A stretch of DNA of 64,000 nucleotides, from assembly GCF_000265525.1 (NCBI RefSeq), contig NC_018015.1:496001-560000 (forward strand). Direction: 5' to 3'. Under the pieces are notes generated by a model. It did not search any database and was not told the origin of the DNA. It saw only the letters and a list, made by a program, of their open reading frames with translations. Positions 1 to 8,420 of the stretch are shown here, in pieces. Position 1 is the stretch's first letter; every line of letters begins with the position of its first letter. A program made the position numbers and the translations under genes. This DNA is from Thermococcus cleftensis (lineage in GTDB: Archaea; Methanobacteriota_B; Thermococci; Thermococcales; Thermococcaceae).

Positions 1-1431
1 GAGGTGCCTGCTGAGGTACTCGGGATAGGCGGTGTGAATAGCGGTGGCCTCCCAAATCATTCCGTCGAGGTAAATCGGAACCTCTATTCCACCGACGCGC
101 GCATATTCTTCGAGGACCATCATTATCTCCTGGGCCCTACCGACGGCCATGGCAGGAATGAGAACCTTGCCGCCGCGCCTTATCGTCTGGTGAATAACCT
201 CTATGAGCCTCTTCTCGGCCTCTTCACGCGGCATCTGGTAGTCGTTGCTCCCGCCGTAGGTGGACTCCATGACGAGGGTCTCAAGGCGCGGGAACCTGCT
301 CACGGCCGGCTCGAAGAGCCTCGTGGGGATAAACTTGAAGTCGCCGGTTATGGCTATGTTGTGAAGCCCGTTGCCTATGTGGAGGTGCACTATAGATGAG
401 CCGAGTATGTGGCCGGCGTTGTGGAGGGTGAGCCTCATGTCAGGGGCTATATCCCTAACCTCGCCGTAGTCGAGGGTTATGGTGTGCTTTATGACCTCCT
501 TGATGTCCCTCGGCCGGTAGAGCGGCTCGACGCCGTTCATCTTCTGGATCTCGATGAAGTCCTGCTGGAGGAGCACCATCAGGTCCCTCGTCGGGGGAGT
601 TGTGTAGATAGGCCCGTCGAAGAGCTTGTAGCGGAAGAGGTAGGGAAGCATTCCGCTGTGGTCGAGGTGGGCGTGGGTTATGATTATGGCGTCGAGAAGG
701 CCGGCGTCAAGGACGTAGCGAAACTCCGGGGCGTCGAAGTGCGGGAAGGCCTTCTTCGGATCCTTCATCGCGGCTATGTTCACTCCAAAATCGACCAGAA
801 CGTAGCTCTCGTTGGTCTGAACTAGGAGGGCGCTCCTGCCGACCTCGCGGAATCCTCCCAAACCGGTGATCCTGATCCACTCGCTCTTGACCTCCGGCTT
901 GCGGTAGATGTTCCTGCCCGCCTGGCGGAGGAACTTTCTCCTGTCCTTGGCCTCGGCCTGGAGTATCTGCCTTATCGAGTATATCGTCTGGCTCTGGAGC
1001 GGTGGAGTTCTGACGACCCTCGGCGCCCAGTGGACCTTCTGGGTGATGAGACGGAGCGTCTCGCCGTTCTTGCCGATGACGAGGCCAGGTTTCTTGGCCT
1101 CGATGAGGACCTCTCCCACGGAGGGGTCGAAGCTGATGTTGGTTATCTCCGCCTCCTTCGGGACGATCTCCTTTATCATCTCCTCAGCCCTTTCAGGCGG
1201 GAGAAGAACCTCCGGGTCGGGCCGGACGCTTATGCGCTTCTTGAGAACCTTGGCGAGGTTCCTTATCAGCTCCCCGTCCCTCATTATCGCCTCGGGGTTC
1301 TTGACGTATATGACCAGCTCAGGTCCCTCGAACTCCACCTCGGTTATCCTGGCCTCCCTGGGAACCATCTGACTTATAACTGCTTTTATATCGCGCAGTA
1401 TGTCATCAACGAACGTCTCTCTCCTTATCAC
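1..1431 (-). CDS. fttA: Transcription termination factor FttA (aCPSF1), 3' part missing
   Basis: Beta-CASP metallo-beta-lactamase ribonuclease of the archaeal CPSF family, known to cleave nascent RNA and terminate transcription. The 477 codons present hold N-terminal KH-type domains (GKNGETLRL near residue 116) and then the lactamase core with the zinc motif THAHLDHSG near residue 252. The frame runs off the left edge at a conserved AYPEYLSRHL stretch, so roughly the last quarter of the protein is outside the window. The GTG at 1431 (protein begins MIRRETFVDD) was chosen because GAGGTGG lies just upstream; an in-frame GTG at 1440 is the alternative. It follows psmB by about 10 bp on the same strand and is probably cotranscribed with it. 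Confidence 0.95.
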   Translation of the reverse strand, partial: MIRRETFVDDILRDIKAVISQMVPREARITEVEFEGPELVIYVKNPEAIMRDGELIRNLAKVLKKRISVRPDPEVLLPPERAEEMIKEIVPKEAEITNISFDPSVGEVLIEAKKPGLVIGKNGETLRLITQKVHWAPRVVRTPPLQSQTIYSIRQILQAEAKDRRKFLRQAGRNIYRKPEVKSEWIRITGLGGFREVGRSALLVQTNESYVLVDFGVNIAAMKDPKKAFPHFDAPEFRYVLDAGLLDAIIITHAHLDHSGMLPYLFRYKLFDGPIYTTPPTRDLMVLLQQDFIEIQKMNGVEPLYRPRDIKEVIKHTITLDYGEVRDIAPDMRLTLHNAGHILGSSIVHLHIGNGLHNIAITGDFKFIPTRLFEPAVSRFPRLETLVMESTYGGSNDYQMPREEAEKRLIEVIHQTIRRGGKVLIPAMAVGRAQEIMMVLEEYARVGGIEVPIYLDGMIWEATAIHTAYPEYLSRHL

Positions 1432-1441
1432 TGGTACCACC

Positions 1442-2053
1442 TCATTCCAGAAGGGCCTTTATTTCCTCATCGCTCCACTCCCTGTACCCCTCGCGGGTAA
1501 CGGTAACCAGGGTGACGCCACCTCCCGTGAAGACGTCCCTCCTGGTGGCGGCCTTTATGGCCCTGAGAGCGAGCTTAACGCCCCCCTCCAGGGGCATATC
1601 CTCCCGATAGTTCTCTTCAAGTATTGAGAAGGCGAATTCCATTCCGGAACCGGCGGCTGTGAACTTGTCTTCCGTGACGCCGCCCGCCATGTCTATCGAA
1701 TAAAGACCGGGCTTCTCGTCATGACCCGCTATGAGAAACCACCCGAAGTAGGGCATGAAGCGGTTCCCATGAAGCACGTTAGAAGTCAGGGTCGCGAGAG
1801 CCTTAACGCTCATCTCCTTGCCCACCCTTGCGCGGTAGAGCTTTGCCTCAGCGCGGAGAAGCCGGACGAGGCTTAGAATATCCCCAACGCTTCCGGCACC
1901 GGCAAGGGCCAGGTGGTCATCTATCCAGAAGACCTTGGTGACGTTCTCAGACAGCACCATGTTGCCGAGCGATGCTCTCCTGTCAGCCGCTAGGACGACG
2001 CCGTCCTTACATACAATGCCGACCGTAGTCGTTCCCTTTAGCTTTTCGGTCAA
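1442..2053 (-). CDS. psmB: Proteasome subunit beta
   Basis: Catalytic beta subunit of the 20S proteasome, 203 residues. It has a very short propeptide (MTEKLKG) cut before Thr8, giving the active N-terminal threonine in TTTVGIV. The Ntn-hydrolase features ADRRAS (catalytic Lys region) and GSGMEFA follow. It lies directly upstream of fttA. Its promoter shares a 117-bp intergenic region with the divergent gene at 2171, where the AT-rich box near 2119-2130 reads as a TATA element on both strands. Archaea often carry two beta paralogues; which one this is was not determined. Confidence 0.96.
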   Translation of the reverse strand: MTEKLKGTTTVGIVCKDGVVLAADRRASLGNMVLSENVTKVFWIDDHLALAGAGSVGDILSLVRLLRAEAKLYRARVGKEMSVKALATLTSNVLHGNRFMPYFGWFLIAGHDEKPGLYSIDMAGGVTEDKFTAAGSGMEFAFSILEENYREDMPLEGGVKLALRAIKAATRRDVFTGGGVTLVTVTREGYREWSDEEIKALLE

Positions 2054-2170
2054 TTACAACACCCCTGCTGGTATGTTTTTAGAATAGAAGAACCTCTACA
2101 ACGCCAGTTTAGGGGAATAGTATTTAAAGGTTTCGTCCGAAGTGTACGCTTGGATACGGAGGGTGATAGA

Positions 2171-3334
2171 ATGAAGGAAGTTATCCTGCTCACGGGGCCG
2201 CCGCTCAACGGGCGTGACGAGTACATAACCGAGGCTCTCGAGAAGGCCGATGGCGAGAGCTACGCCTACTACCACGTCTTCGACTACATAAAGGAAGTTG
2301 GCAAGGAGAAGGGCGTCAAGATAACGAGAAAGAACGTCCTCGATTTCGCCATAAATCACCAGGACCTGATGAACGAGATACGCGACGAGGCCTTCGAGAG
2401 GATAAGGAGCGAGATAGACGGGAGCGATAAGAGGTACCACCTCGTATCAACGCCCAGCCTCTTCAGGTGGGGAAGCGGTAGTGTCATAGGGTTCACCACC
2501 AGCAATCTGAAGCTCCTGAAGCCGGACAGGGTGATAATAGTCCTCGACGACGTGCTATCGGTCAGGAGGAGGATAATCAACGACCCGGAGTGGTTCGAGC
2601 GCTTTGGAGAGAACCCCGAGAACATCAAGCTCACCACCCTGGTCATGTGGCGCGAAGATGCCATAAACCACGTGAAGACCCTGATACACGAGCTCAAGAA
2701 AGAGGGAATAAACGTCCGCTACGTCCTGCAGTTCGGCATAAGGCACCCGCACGGCGTCTTCCTTGACCTGATATTCAGGGAGAAGGAGAAGCCCCTCGTC
2801 TACCTCAGCTACCCGATGACCGGCCACGAGGAGGAGTACTACCACCGCGTCAGGGGATTCTACACCAAGCTCAGCGAGCACTTCACGGTTCTCGACCCCG
2901 GGGCACTTGACGACTGGTGGGTCGTTGCGGAATACGACAACCAGGTAGCTAGGAACCCGCGCGTGAAGAAAATCAGGATAAAGCACCTCATCGACGGCAA
3001 CGAAGTAGACGAGCTGGACAGGGGGGACATAGAGCAGGCGACGGAGATACTAAGGAGACAGCTCGTCGAGAGGGACTTCAACCTCGTCGATGTGAGCAAA
3101 GCTATAGCTGTCTATCACTACGCAGAGGGCGTTTCGGCTGGGGTTATCAGCGAGATGGCGGAGGCTTACAGGACGCTGGCGGCGATATACCTCTACTACC
3201 CCTTCGAGAGGAGGCCTAGCCCATTCATGGAGTTCTACGGCATGCAGAACCCCTCGCGTAGGACGATGTTCAGGGACGAGGACGAGATGGTAAGGGCGAT
3301 GGTCGATGAAAAGGAGTACTGGGCAAAGGTGTGA
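2171..3334 (+). CDS. P-loop (adenylate-kinase-like) protein fused to a nucleoside deoxyribosyltransferase-like domain
   Basis: Conserved protein of 387 residues without an assigned role that I know of. Residues 5-17 (LLTGPPLNGRDEY) look like a divergent Walker A loop lacking the usual GKS/T. The N-terminal half resembles a nucleotide-kinase fold. From about residue 210 the sequence VYLSYPMTG starts a segment that resembles nucleoside 2-deoxyribosyltransferases, ending in AVYHYAEGVSAGVISEM near residue 310, a typical nucleotide-binding turn plus acidic residue. ATG 2171 is preceded by GGAGGGTGA and by a TATA box near 2120-2130. The stop lies 3 bases before the K+ channel gene, so the two are translationally linked. 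Reading the domains as a fusion is inference from motifs. Confidence 0.8.
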   Translation: MKEVILLTGPPLNGRDEYITEALEKADGESYAYYHVFDYIKEVGKEKGVKITRKNVLDFAINHQDLMNEIRDEAFERIRSEIDGSDKRYHLVSTPSLFRWGSGSVIGFTTSNLKLLKPDRVIIVLDDVLSVRRRIINDPEWFERFGENPENIKLTTLVMWREDAINHVKTLIHELKKEGINVRYVLQFGIRHPHGVFLDLIFREKEKPLVYLSYPMTGHEEEYYHRVRGFYTKLSEHFTVLDPGALDDWWVVAEYDNQVARNPRVKKIRIKHLIDGNEVDELDRGDIEQATEILRRQLVERDFNLVDVSKAIAVYHYAEGVSAGVISEMAEAYRTLAAIYLYYPFERRPSPFMEFYGMQNPSRRTMFRDEDEMVRAMVDEKEYWAKV

Positions 3335-3337
3335 TTA

Positions 3338-3676
3338 ATGAGCGGGGAGCTCGTTGGCTTCAGTACTTTTTTCAAGGAATTCCTCAGGGTCCTGTACTAC
3401 GTTAGGAGCATACTCGCCGGACTCTTCGGCCTGATAGCCCTGATTGGGGTTGTCATATCACTTGTCGATAGAATGACAATCTGGCAAGGTGTTTATCTTG
3501 CGTTCGTTTCGGCCTTCACGGTGGGCTACGGGGACATAACACCCAAAACTCCCATTTCCAAGTTTCTGGCTGTGATAATACTCCCCATTCTCGGCATGAT
3601 GCTGACGGGCATAATGGTCGCGGCGGCGATGAAAGCCATAGAAAGACTCTACCAGGAGAAATGGGGGGAAACTTGA
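3338..3676 (+). CDS. Two-helix potassium channel (no RCK domain)
   Basis: Integral membrane protein of 112 residues. It has an outer helix (about 18-42), a re-entrant pore loop with the K+ selectivity filter TVGYGD near residue 67, and an inner helix (about 82-104). This is the minimal KcsA/MthK pore layout. There is no cytoplasmic RCK ligand domain and only about ten residues after the second helix, so gating control must come from elsewhere. It starts 3 bp after the P-loop/deoxyribosyltransferase-like gene, which may act in the same process. The gene converges on gdhA with a 28-bp gap. Confidence 0.9.
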   Translation: MSGELVGFSTFFKEFLRVLYYVRSILAGLFGLIALIGVVISLVDRMTIWQGVYLAFVSAFTVGYGDITPKTPISKFLAVIILPILGMMLTGIMVAAAMKAIERLYQEKWGET

Positions 3677-3704
3677 GTCAACAACAGAAAAAGAGGGGAA
3701 GAGA

Positions 3705-4964
3705 TCACTTCTTCACCCAGCCGCGCCACTTCATGGCGTCGTAGACCCTCTGGACGGCGACGACGTAGGCGGCGTCACGCATGTTGATGCCCTTCTCCTT
3801 GTGGGTGTTGTAGACGTCCCAGAAGGCCTTGGTCATCTTCTTGTCGAGCTTGGCCCTGGTGGTCTCGAGGTCCCAGTAGTCGCCGGTTATGTTCTGGACC
3901 CACTCGAAGTAGCTGACGGTGACACCACCGGCGTTACAGAGGAAGTCCGGTATGATAAGGACGCCCTTCTCGTAGAGTATCTCGTCGGCCTCCGGGGTGG
4001 TCGGACCGTTGGCGAGCTCGGCGACGATCTTGGCCTTGATGTTGTCGGCGTTCTCCTTGGTGATGACGCCCTCGATGGCGCTCGGGGCGAGGACGTCAAC
4101 TTCAAGCTCGAGGAGCTCCTCGTTGGTGATGTTGGTGGCTCCTGGGAAGTCCTTAACGCTGCCGTTCTTCTTCTTCCACTCGAGGACCTCGTCGGCGTTC
4201 AATCCATCGGGGTTGTAGATGCCGCCCTTGCTGTCGCTGACGGCGACGACCTTCATGCCGTACTCCTCGCTCATGATCTTGGCCATGTAGTAGCCGGCGT
4301 TACCGTAACCCTGGATGGCGATGGTCTTGCCCTTGAGGTCCATGTCGAGGGCCTTCGCGGCCTCGCGAACGGTGTAGCTGGCACCCCTGGCGGTGGCGTC
4401 CATTCTGGCGACGATACCACCGACTCCGGGCGGCTTACCGGTGATGATGCCGAAGCTCGGGACCTTCCTCCTGCTGATGGCCTCGTACTCGTCCATCATC
4501 CAGGCCATGATCTGCGGGTTGGTGTAAACGTCCGGGGCCGGAATGTCGGTGTACGGGCTGATGACGTCGTAGATGGCCCTTATGTAGTTCCTAGCGAGCC
4601 TCTCCTTCTCCCTCTCGCTGAGCTCCTTCGGGTTGACGATGATACCACCCTTACCTCCACCGTAGGGGAGGTCAACAACGGCGACCTTCCAGGTCATCCA
4701 GGTGGCGAGGGCCTTAACGGTGCTGAGGGTCTCGGCCGGGTGCCACCTTATACCACCCTTGGTCGGACCGCGGGCCCAGTTGTGCTGAACGCGGAAACCG
4801 GTGAAAACCTTAACAGAACCGTCGTCCATCTCGAGCGGGACGCTGACCTCAACAATCCTCATGGGCTTCTTGAGCCACTCAAGGGCCTCCTCGCTTATCT
4901 CCATGAACTGGGCAGCCCTCTCGAGCTGCTGAACGGCCATCTCAAAGGGGTCAATCTCGACCAT
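3705..4964 (-). CDS. gdhA: Glutamate dehydrogenase
   Basis: Hexameric glutamate dehydrogenase, 419 residues, interconverting glutamate and 2-oxoglutarate plus ammonia with NAD(P)H; a very abundant enzyme in Thermococcales. Visible: catalytic Lys105 in PYGGGKGGI, the substrate-loop Asp in PAPDVYTN, the Rossmann turn QGYGNAGYY, and the C-terminal [16 protein letters not shown] block. An in-frame GTG at 4973 would add three residues, but ATG 4964 follows GAGGTGGTAGAG at good spacing and gives the usual start [10 protein letters not shown]. The upstream region has a strong TATA box (separate entry). Confidence 0.98.
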   Translation of the reverse strand: MVEIDPFEMAVQQLERAAQFMEISEEALEWLKKPMRIVEVSVPLEMDDGSVKVFTGFRVQHNWARGPTKGGIRWHPAETLSTVKALATWMTWKVAVVDLPYGGGKGGIIVNPKELSEREKERLARNYIRAIYDVISPYTDIPAPDVYTNPQIMAWMMDEYEAISRRKVPSFGIITGKPPGVGGIVARMDATARGASYTVREAAKALDMDLKGKTIAIQGYGNAGYYMAKIMSEEYGMKVVAVSDSKGGIYNPDGLNADEVLEWKKKNGSVKDFPGATNITNEELLELEVDVLAPSAIEGVITKENADNIKAKIVAELANGPTTPEADEILYEKGVLIIPDFLCNAGGVTVSYFEWVQNITGDYWDLETTRAKLDKKMTKAFWDVYNTHKEKGINMRDAAYVVAVQRVYDAMKWRGWVKK

Positions 4965-5014
4965 CTCTACCACCTCGGGTTTCGGTAATTTGCGAGGTAC
5001 TCTTAGGCATTTGC

Positions 5015-5030
5015 ATATATAAACCTTTCG
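5015..5030 (-). promoter_or_regulatory. gdhA promoter (BRE/TATA)
   Basis: Read on the minus strand, 5030-5024 is purine-rich (CGAAAGG, a BRE) followed by TTTATATAT (5023-5015). Transcription is expected to start about 25 bases downstream, near 4992, leaving a leader of about 28 nt that contains the gdhA Shine-Dalgarno site. Confidence 0.75.
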
Positions 5031-5040
5031 ATAAAGGAGG

Positions 5041-5204
5041 CAGGAGAACGGTTAATTTCAAACAAAAAGTTAGATACGGAAATTTTCGGCGAAAAGAAAA
5101 ATTCTCCCGAAATCTTAAGACGAAAAAAGCGATGTACATCTAAGATTTTCTATGCATTGAAGAACATAAAATTGCACCAATGAACTTTCATAGAACAGGC
5201 TGGC
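5041..5204. other. AT-rich intergenic stretch upstream of gdhA
   Basis: No credible ORF. It is A/T-rich with runs such as GAAAAGAAAAATT and separates the gdhA promoter from the guide-RNA candidate at 5205. Its base composition is clearly lower in GC than the flanking genes. Nothing further recognised. Confidence 0.5.
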
Positions 5205-5269
5205 GGCGCCCTCAGCGAGAAGTCGGTCATCACCCCATCAGCTCACTCTCGTTGCAATCATCGGGCGCC
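5205..5269 (-). ncRNA. Candidate C/D box guide sRNA
   Basis: Reading the minus strand from 5269 to 5205: GGCGCCC (5' stem), C box CGATGA (5263-5258, one mismatch to TGATGA), a 16-nt guide, D' box CTGA (5241-5238), short spacer, perfect C' box GTGATGA (5233-5227), an 11-nt guide, D box CTGA (5215-5212), and closing stem GGGCGCC (5211-5205). Order, spacing and about 65-nt length match archaeal box C/D methylation guides, and the 7-bp terminal stem is perfect. The rRNA or tRNA targets of the two guides could not be identified by eye. Promoter not resolved. Confidence 0.75.
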
Positions 5270-5477
5270 AACGGACGTTGAACCAACGCAAATTAAACTT
5301 TGCGGAAACCCAGCGGTGCTTCATTGTCATAATGAGTCGTTATCCAAGCAACAGTCGTCATTATGCCAATAAATGGGTTACGTTACCCGGGCGTATTAAA
5401 GAAACGACGAAACGCCAATGTGAAAAGTTTTGCGGTCGAGTAAATCGTCTTTCGTCGAAAAAAGGCAGGAGAAAGTT

Positions 5478-5545
5478 TTTTATAGAATGCCTTGCCTTAT
5501 ACATAATGCCCCACACCCATACATGGGGTTTTGTAACCCATACAT
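5478..5545 (+). promoter_or_regulatory. Promoter and repeated operator-like sites of the sodium-dependent transporter gene
   Basis: BRE/TATA: GAGAAAG followed by TTTTATAG (5478-5485), predicting a start near 5508. Just downstream the 10-mer ACCCATACAT occurs perfectly twice, at 5515-5524 and 5536-5545, 21 bp apart (two helical turns). The first copy is also part of the small palindrome CCCATACATGGG. Repeats just downstream of the start site suit a repressor operator. The binding protein is unknown. Confidence 0.55.
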
Positions 5546-5566
5546 TTAAGAACGGGGGTGAATGTT

Positions 5567-7153
5567 GTGGAACAGCAGAGGGATCAATGGGCTACTAAGA
5601 TCGGTTTGATTCTTGCCATGGCCGGAAATGCCATCGGTCTCGGTAACTTCTGGAGGTTCCCGTACCAGCTCGCCAGTAACGGCGGCGGGGCCTTCATGAT
5701 ACCGTACTTCTTGGCTCTCGTACTGCTGGGTATTCCGGTGATGTGGGTCGAATGGACCACCGGTCGCTACGGTGGCAAGTATGGCCACGGTACCATCGGG
5801 CCAATGTTCTACCTCATGGCCAGGGAAAGCGTCAAGCCAAAGACCGCGTTGATATTCGGAGTCATCGGTGGAATGCTTGCCTTCTCCGTGGCGGCACTGC
5901 TCAGCTCCTATTACTACCAGATCATAGGCTGGTCAGCAGCTTACACTTACTACAGCCTCACGGGAGCGTACTTTGGAAAAGACACCGTCCAGTTCTTCCT
6001 CAACTACGTCGCCGACACCAAGTCGGTGCTGCTCTTCTGGGGACTGACGATGCTGTTCCTCGGAATAGCAGTCGGACAGGGCGTCAGCAAGGGCATCGAG
6101 CGCTGGGTCAAGGTCATGATGCCGGTGCTCTACGTCTTCGCGATACTCCTCGTCATCAGGGCGCTGACCCTTGGCTCACCGGTCAAGCCCGAGTGGAGCG
6201 CTGTGAAGGGTCTCGAGTACATATGGAAGCCGGACTTCCAGACCCTCAGCGAGAACTTCTTCAAGATAAGCTTGGCAGCTGCGGGACAGATATTCTTCAC
6301 GCTGTCCCTCGGTATGGGTATCATCCACAACTACGCCAGCTACCTCGGTCCGGAAGATGACGTCGCCCTCAGCGGTCTCGCCACGGTCTCGCTCAACGAG
6401 TTCGCGGAGGTCATACTCGGTGGTTCACTCGCCATACCGATAGCCTTCGCGTACATGGGTCCAGAGGCCGCCACCAAGGCCGGTGTCGGTCTGGCATACA
6501 TGGCCCTGCCGAACGTCTTCATGAACATGCCGGGAGGCCAGATATTCGGTGCGATGTGGTTCCTGCTCCTCTGGTTCGCGGGCTTCACCTCGGCGATAGC
6601 GACCTACAACTACCTCGTCGCCATGCTCGAGGAAGACATACACCTCGACAGGAAGATAGGCACCTGGGCGGTCTTCGGGTTCCTGTTCCTGCTTGGACTG
6701 CCGGTCGCCCTCGACAGCACCCTCGCCTACCTCAGCGAGCTCGACATGTGGGTCGGCAGCTACTTCCTCGTCCTGCTTGGCCTCTTCGACGTCATAGTTG
6801 CAGTGTGGCTCTTCAAGCCCGACAACTTCTGGGAGGAGCTGCACAAGGGAGCCTATATGAAGGTGCCCGGCTGGTACAAGCCGATACTCGTCTACATAGC
6901 GCCACTCTTCATGCTGTTCCTCCTCGGAGGAAACACCTGGGACTACCTCAAGAACGGAGCGTTCACTGTCTCGGAGTACTACGTCACGAACGTGCTCGGC
7001 TACGACTACACCCCGGAGATAGTCAGCCTCATCACCAGGGCCAGGATAGTGATACTGATAATCCTCGTGCTCGGTGCACTGGAGGCGTACATGGCCATCA
7101 AGAAGAAGTACGGCGAGGAGCTGGCAAAGAACGAGGTCATCATAAAGGTCTGA
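5567..7153 (+). CDS. Sodium-dependent amino-acid transporter, NSS/SNF family
   Basis: Neurotransmitter:sodium symporter family, about 528 residues and 11-12 membrane helices. The family signature is at the N-terminus: GLILAMAGNAIGLGNFWRFP, the unwound TM1 sodium/substrate site of LeuT-like proteins, followed by NGGGAFMIPY. GTG 5567 was preferred because GGGGGTGA sits five bases upstream; an in-frame GTG at 5558 overlaps that site. The substrate is probably an amino acid but cannot be named from sequence. A 36-residue partner gene follows 10 bp later. Promoter with direct repeats upstream. Confidence 0.93.
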   Translation: MEQQRDQWATKIGLILAMAGNAIGLGNFWRFPYQLASNGGGAFMIPYFLALVLLGIPVMWVEWTTGRYGGKYGHGTIGPMFYLMARESVKPKTALIFGVIGGMLAFSVAALLSSYYYQIIGWSAAYTYYSLTGAYFGKDTVQFFLNYVADTKSVLLFWGLTMLFLGIAVGQGVSKGIERWVKVMMPVLYVFAILLVIRALTLGSPVKPEWSAVKGLEYIWKPDFQTLSENFFKISLAAAGQIFFTLSLGMGIIHNYASYLGPEDDVALSGLATVSLNEFAEVILGGSLAIPIAFAYMGPEAATKAGVGLAYMALPNVFMNMPGGQIFGAMWFLLLWFAGFTSAIATYNYLVAMLEEDIHLDRKIGTWAVFGFLFLLGLPVALDSTLAYLSELDMWVGSYFLVLLGLFDVIVAVWLFKPDNFWEELHKGAYMKVPGWYKPILVYIAPLFMLFLLGGNTWDYLKNGAFTVSEYYVTNVLGYDYTPEIVSLITRARIVILIILVLGALEAYMAIKKKYGEELAKNEVIIKV

Positions 7154-7163
7154 GGTGGTGGAG

Positions 7164-7274
7164 ATGGACGCAGGTGCGCTTGCATTCATGGCCTTTGCCT
7201 GGGGCTCCATTTTTATATTGATGTACTGGAGCATTTCGAAGCTCCTGCAGGCCGAGAAGGAGCAAAAGGCTTAA
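7164..7274 (+). CDS. Small NSS transporter subunit (MetS-like), 36 residues
   Basis: Tiny single-pass membrane protein: MDAGALAFMAF, a hydrophobic helix of about 20 residues with Trp14 and Trp23, then a charged tail LQAEKEQKA. GAGGTGGTGGAG immediately precedes the ATG. Its position right after the NSS transporter and its size match the MetS-type small subunits described as partners of NSS transporters in some bacteria. Role in archaea inferred from position. Confidence 0.8.
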   Translation: MDAGALAFMAFAWGSIFILMYWSISKLLQAEKEQKA

Positions 7275-7309
7275 AGCCTTCTTTTCTTTTAACTTTGGGA
7301 GGTGTGCAG

Positions 7310-8373
<1,064 letters not shown>

Positions 8374-8420
8374 TCAAAACTCCAGAAAAGACTTTCGAAA
8401 CGGAATAAAAGGTGTAAAAT

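Noticed and set aside
3801-4988. 395-codon ORF opposite gdhA
   Set aside because: Antisense shadow of a highly biased GC-rich gene; low-complexity product rich in Leu, Gly, Val and Asp.
5278-5598. 106-codon plus-strand ORF between the guide-RNA candidate and the NSS transporter
   Set aside because: It spans the transporter promoter, TATA box and start region, has no Shine-Dalgarno and an irregular composition; treated as chance.
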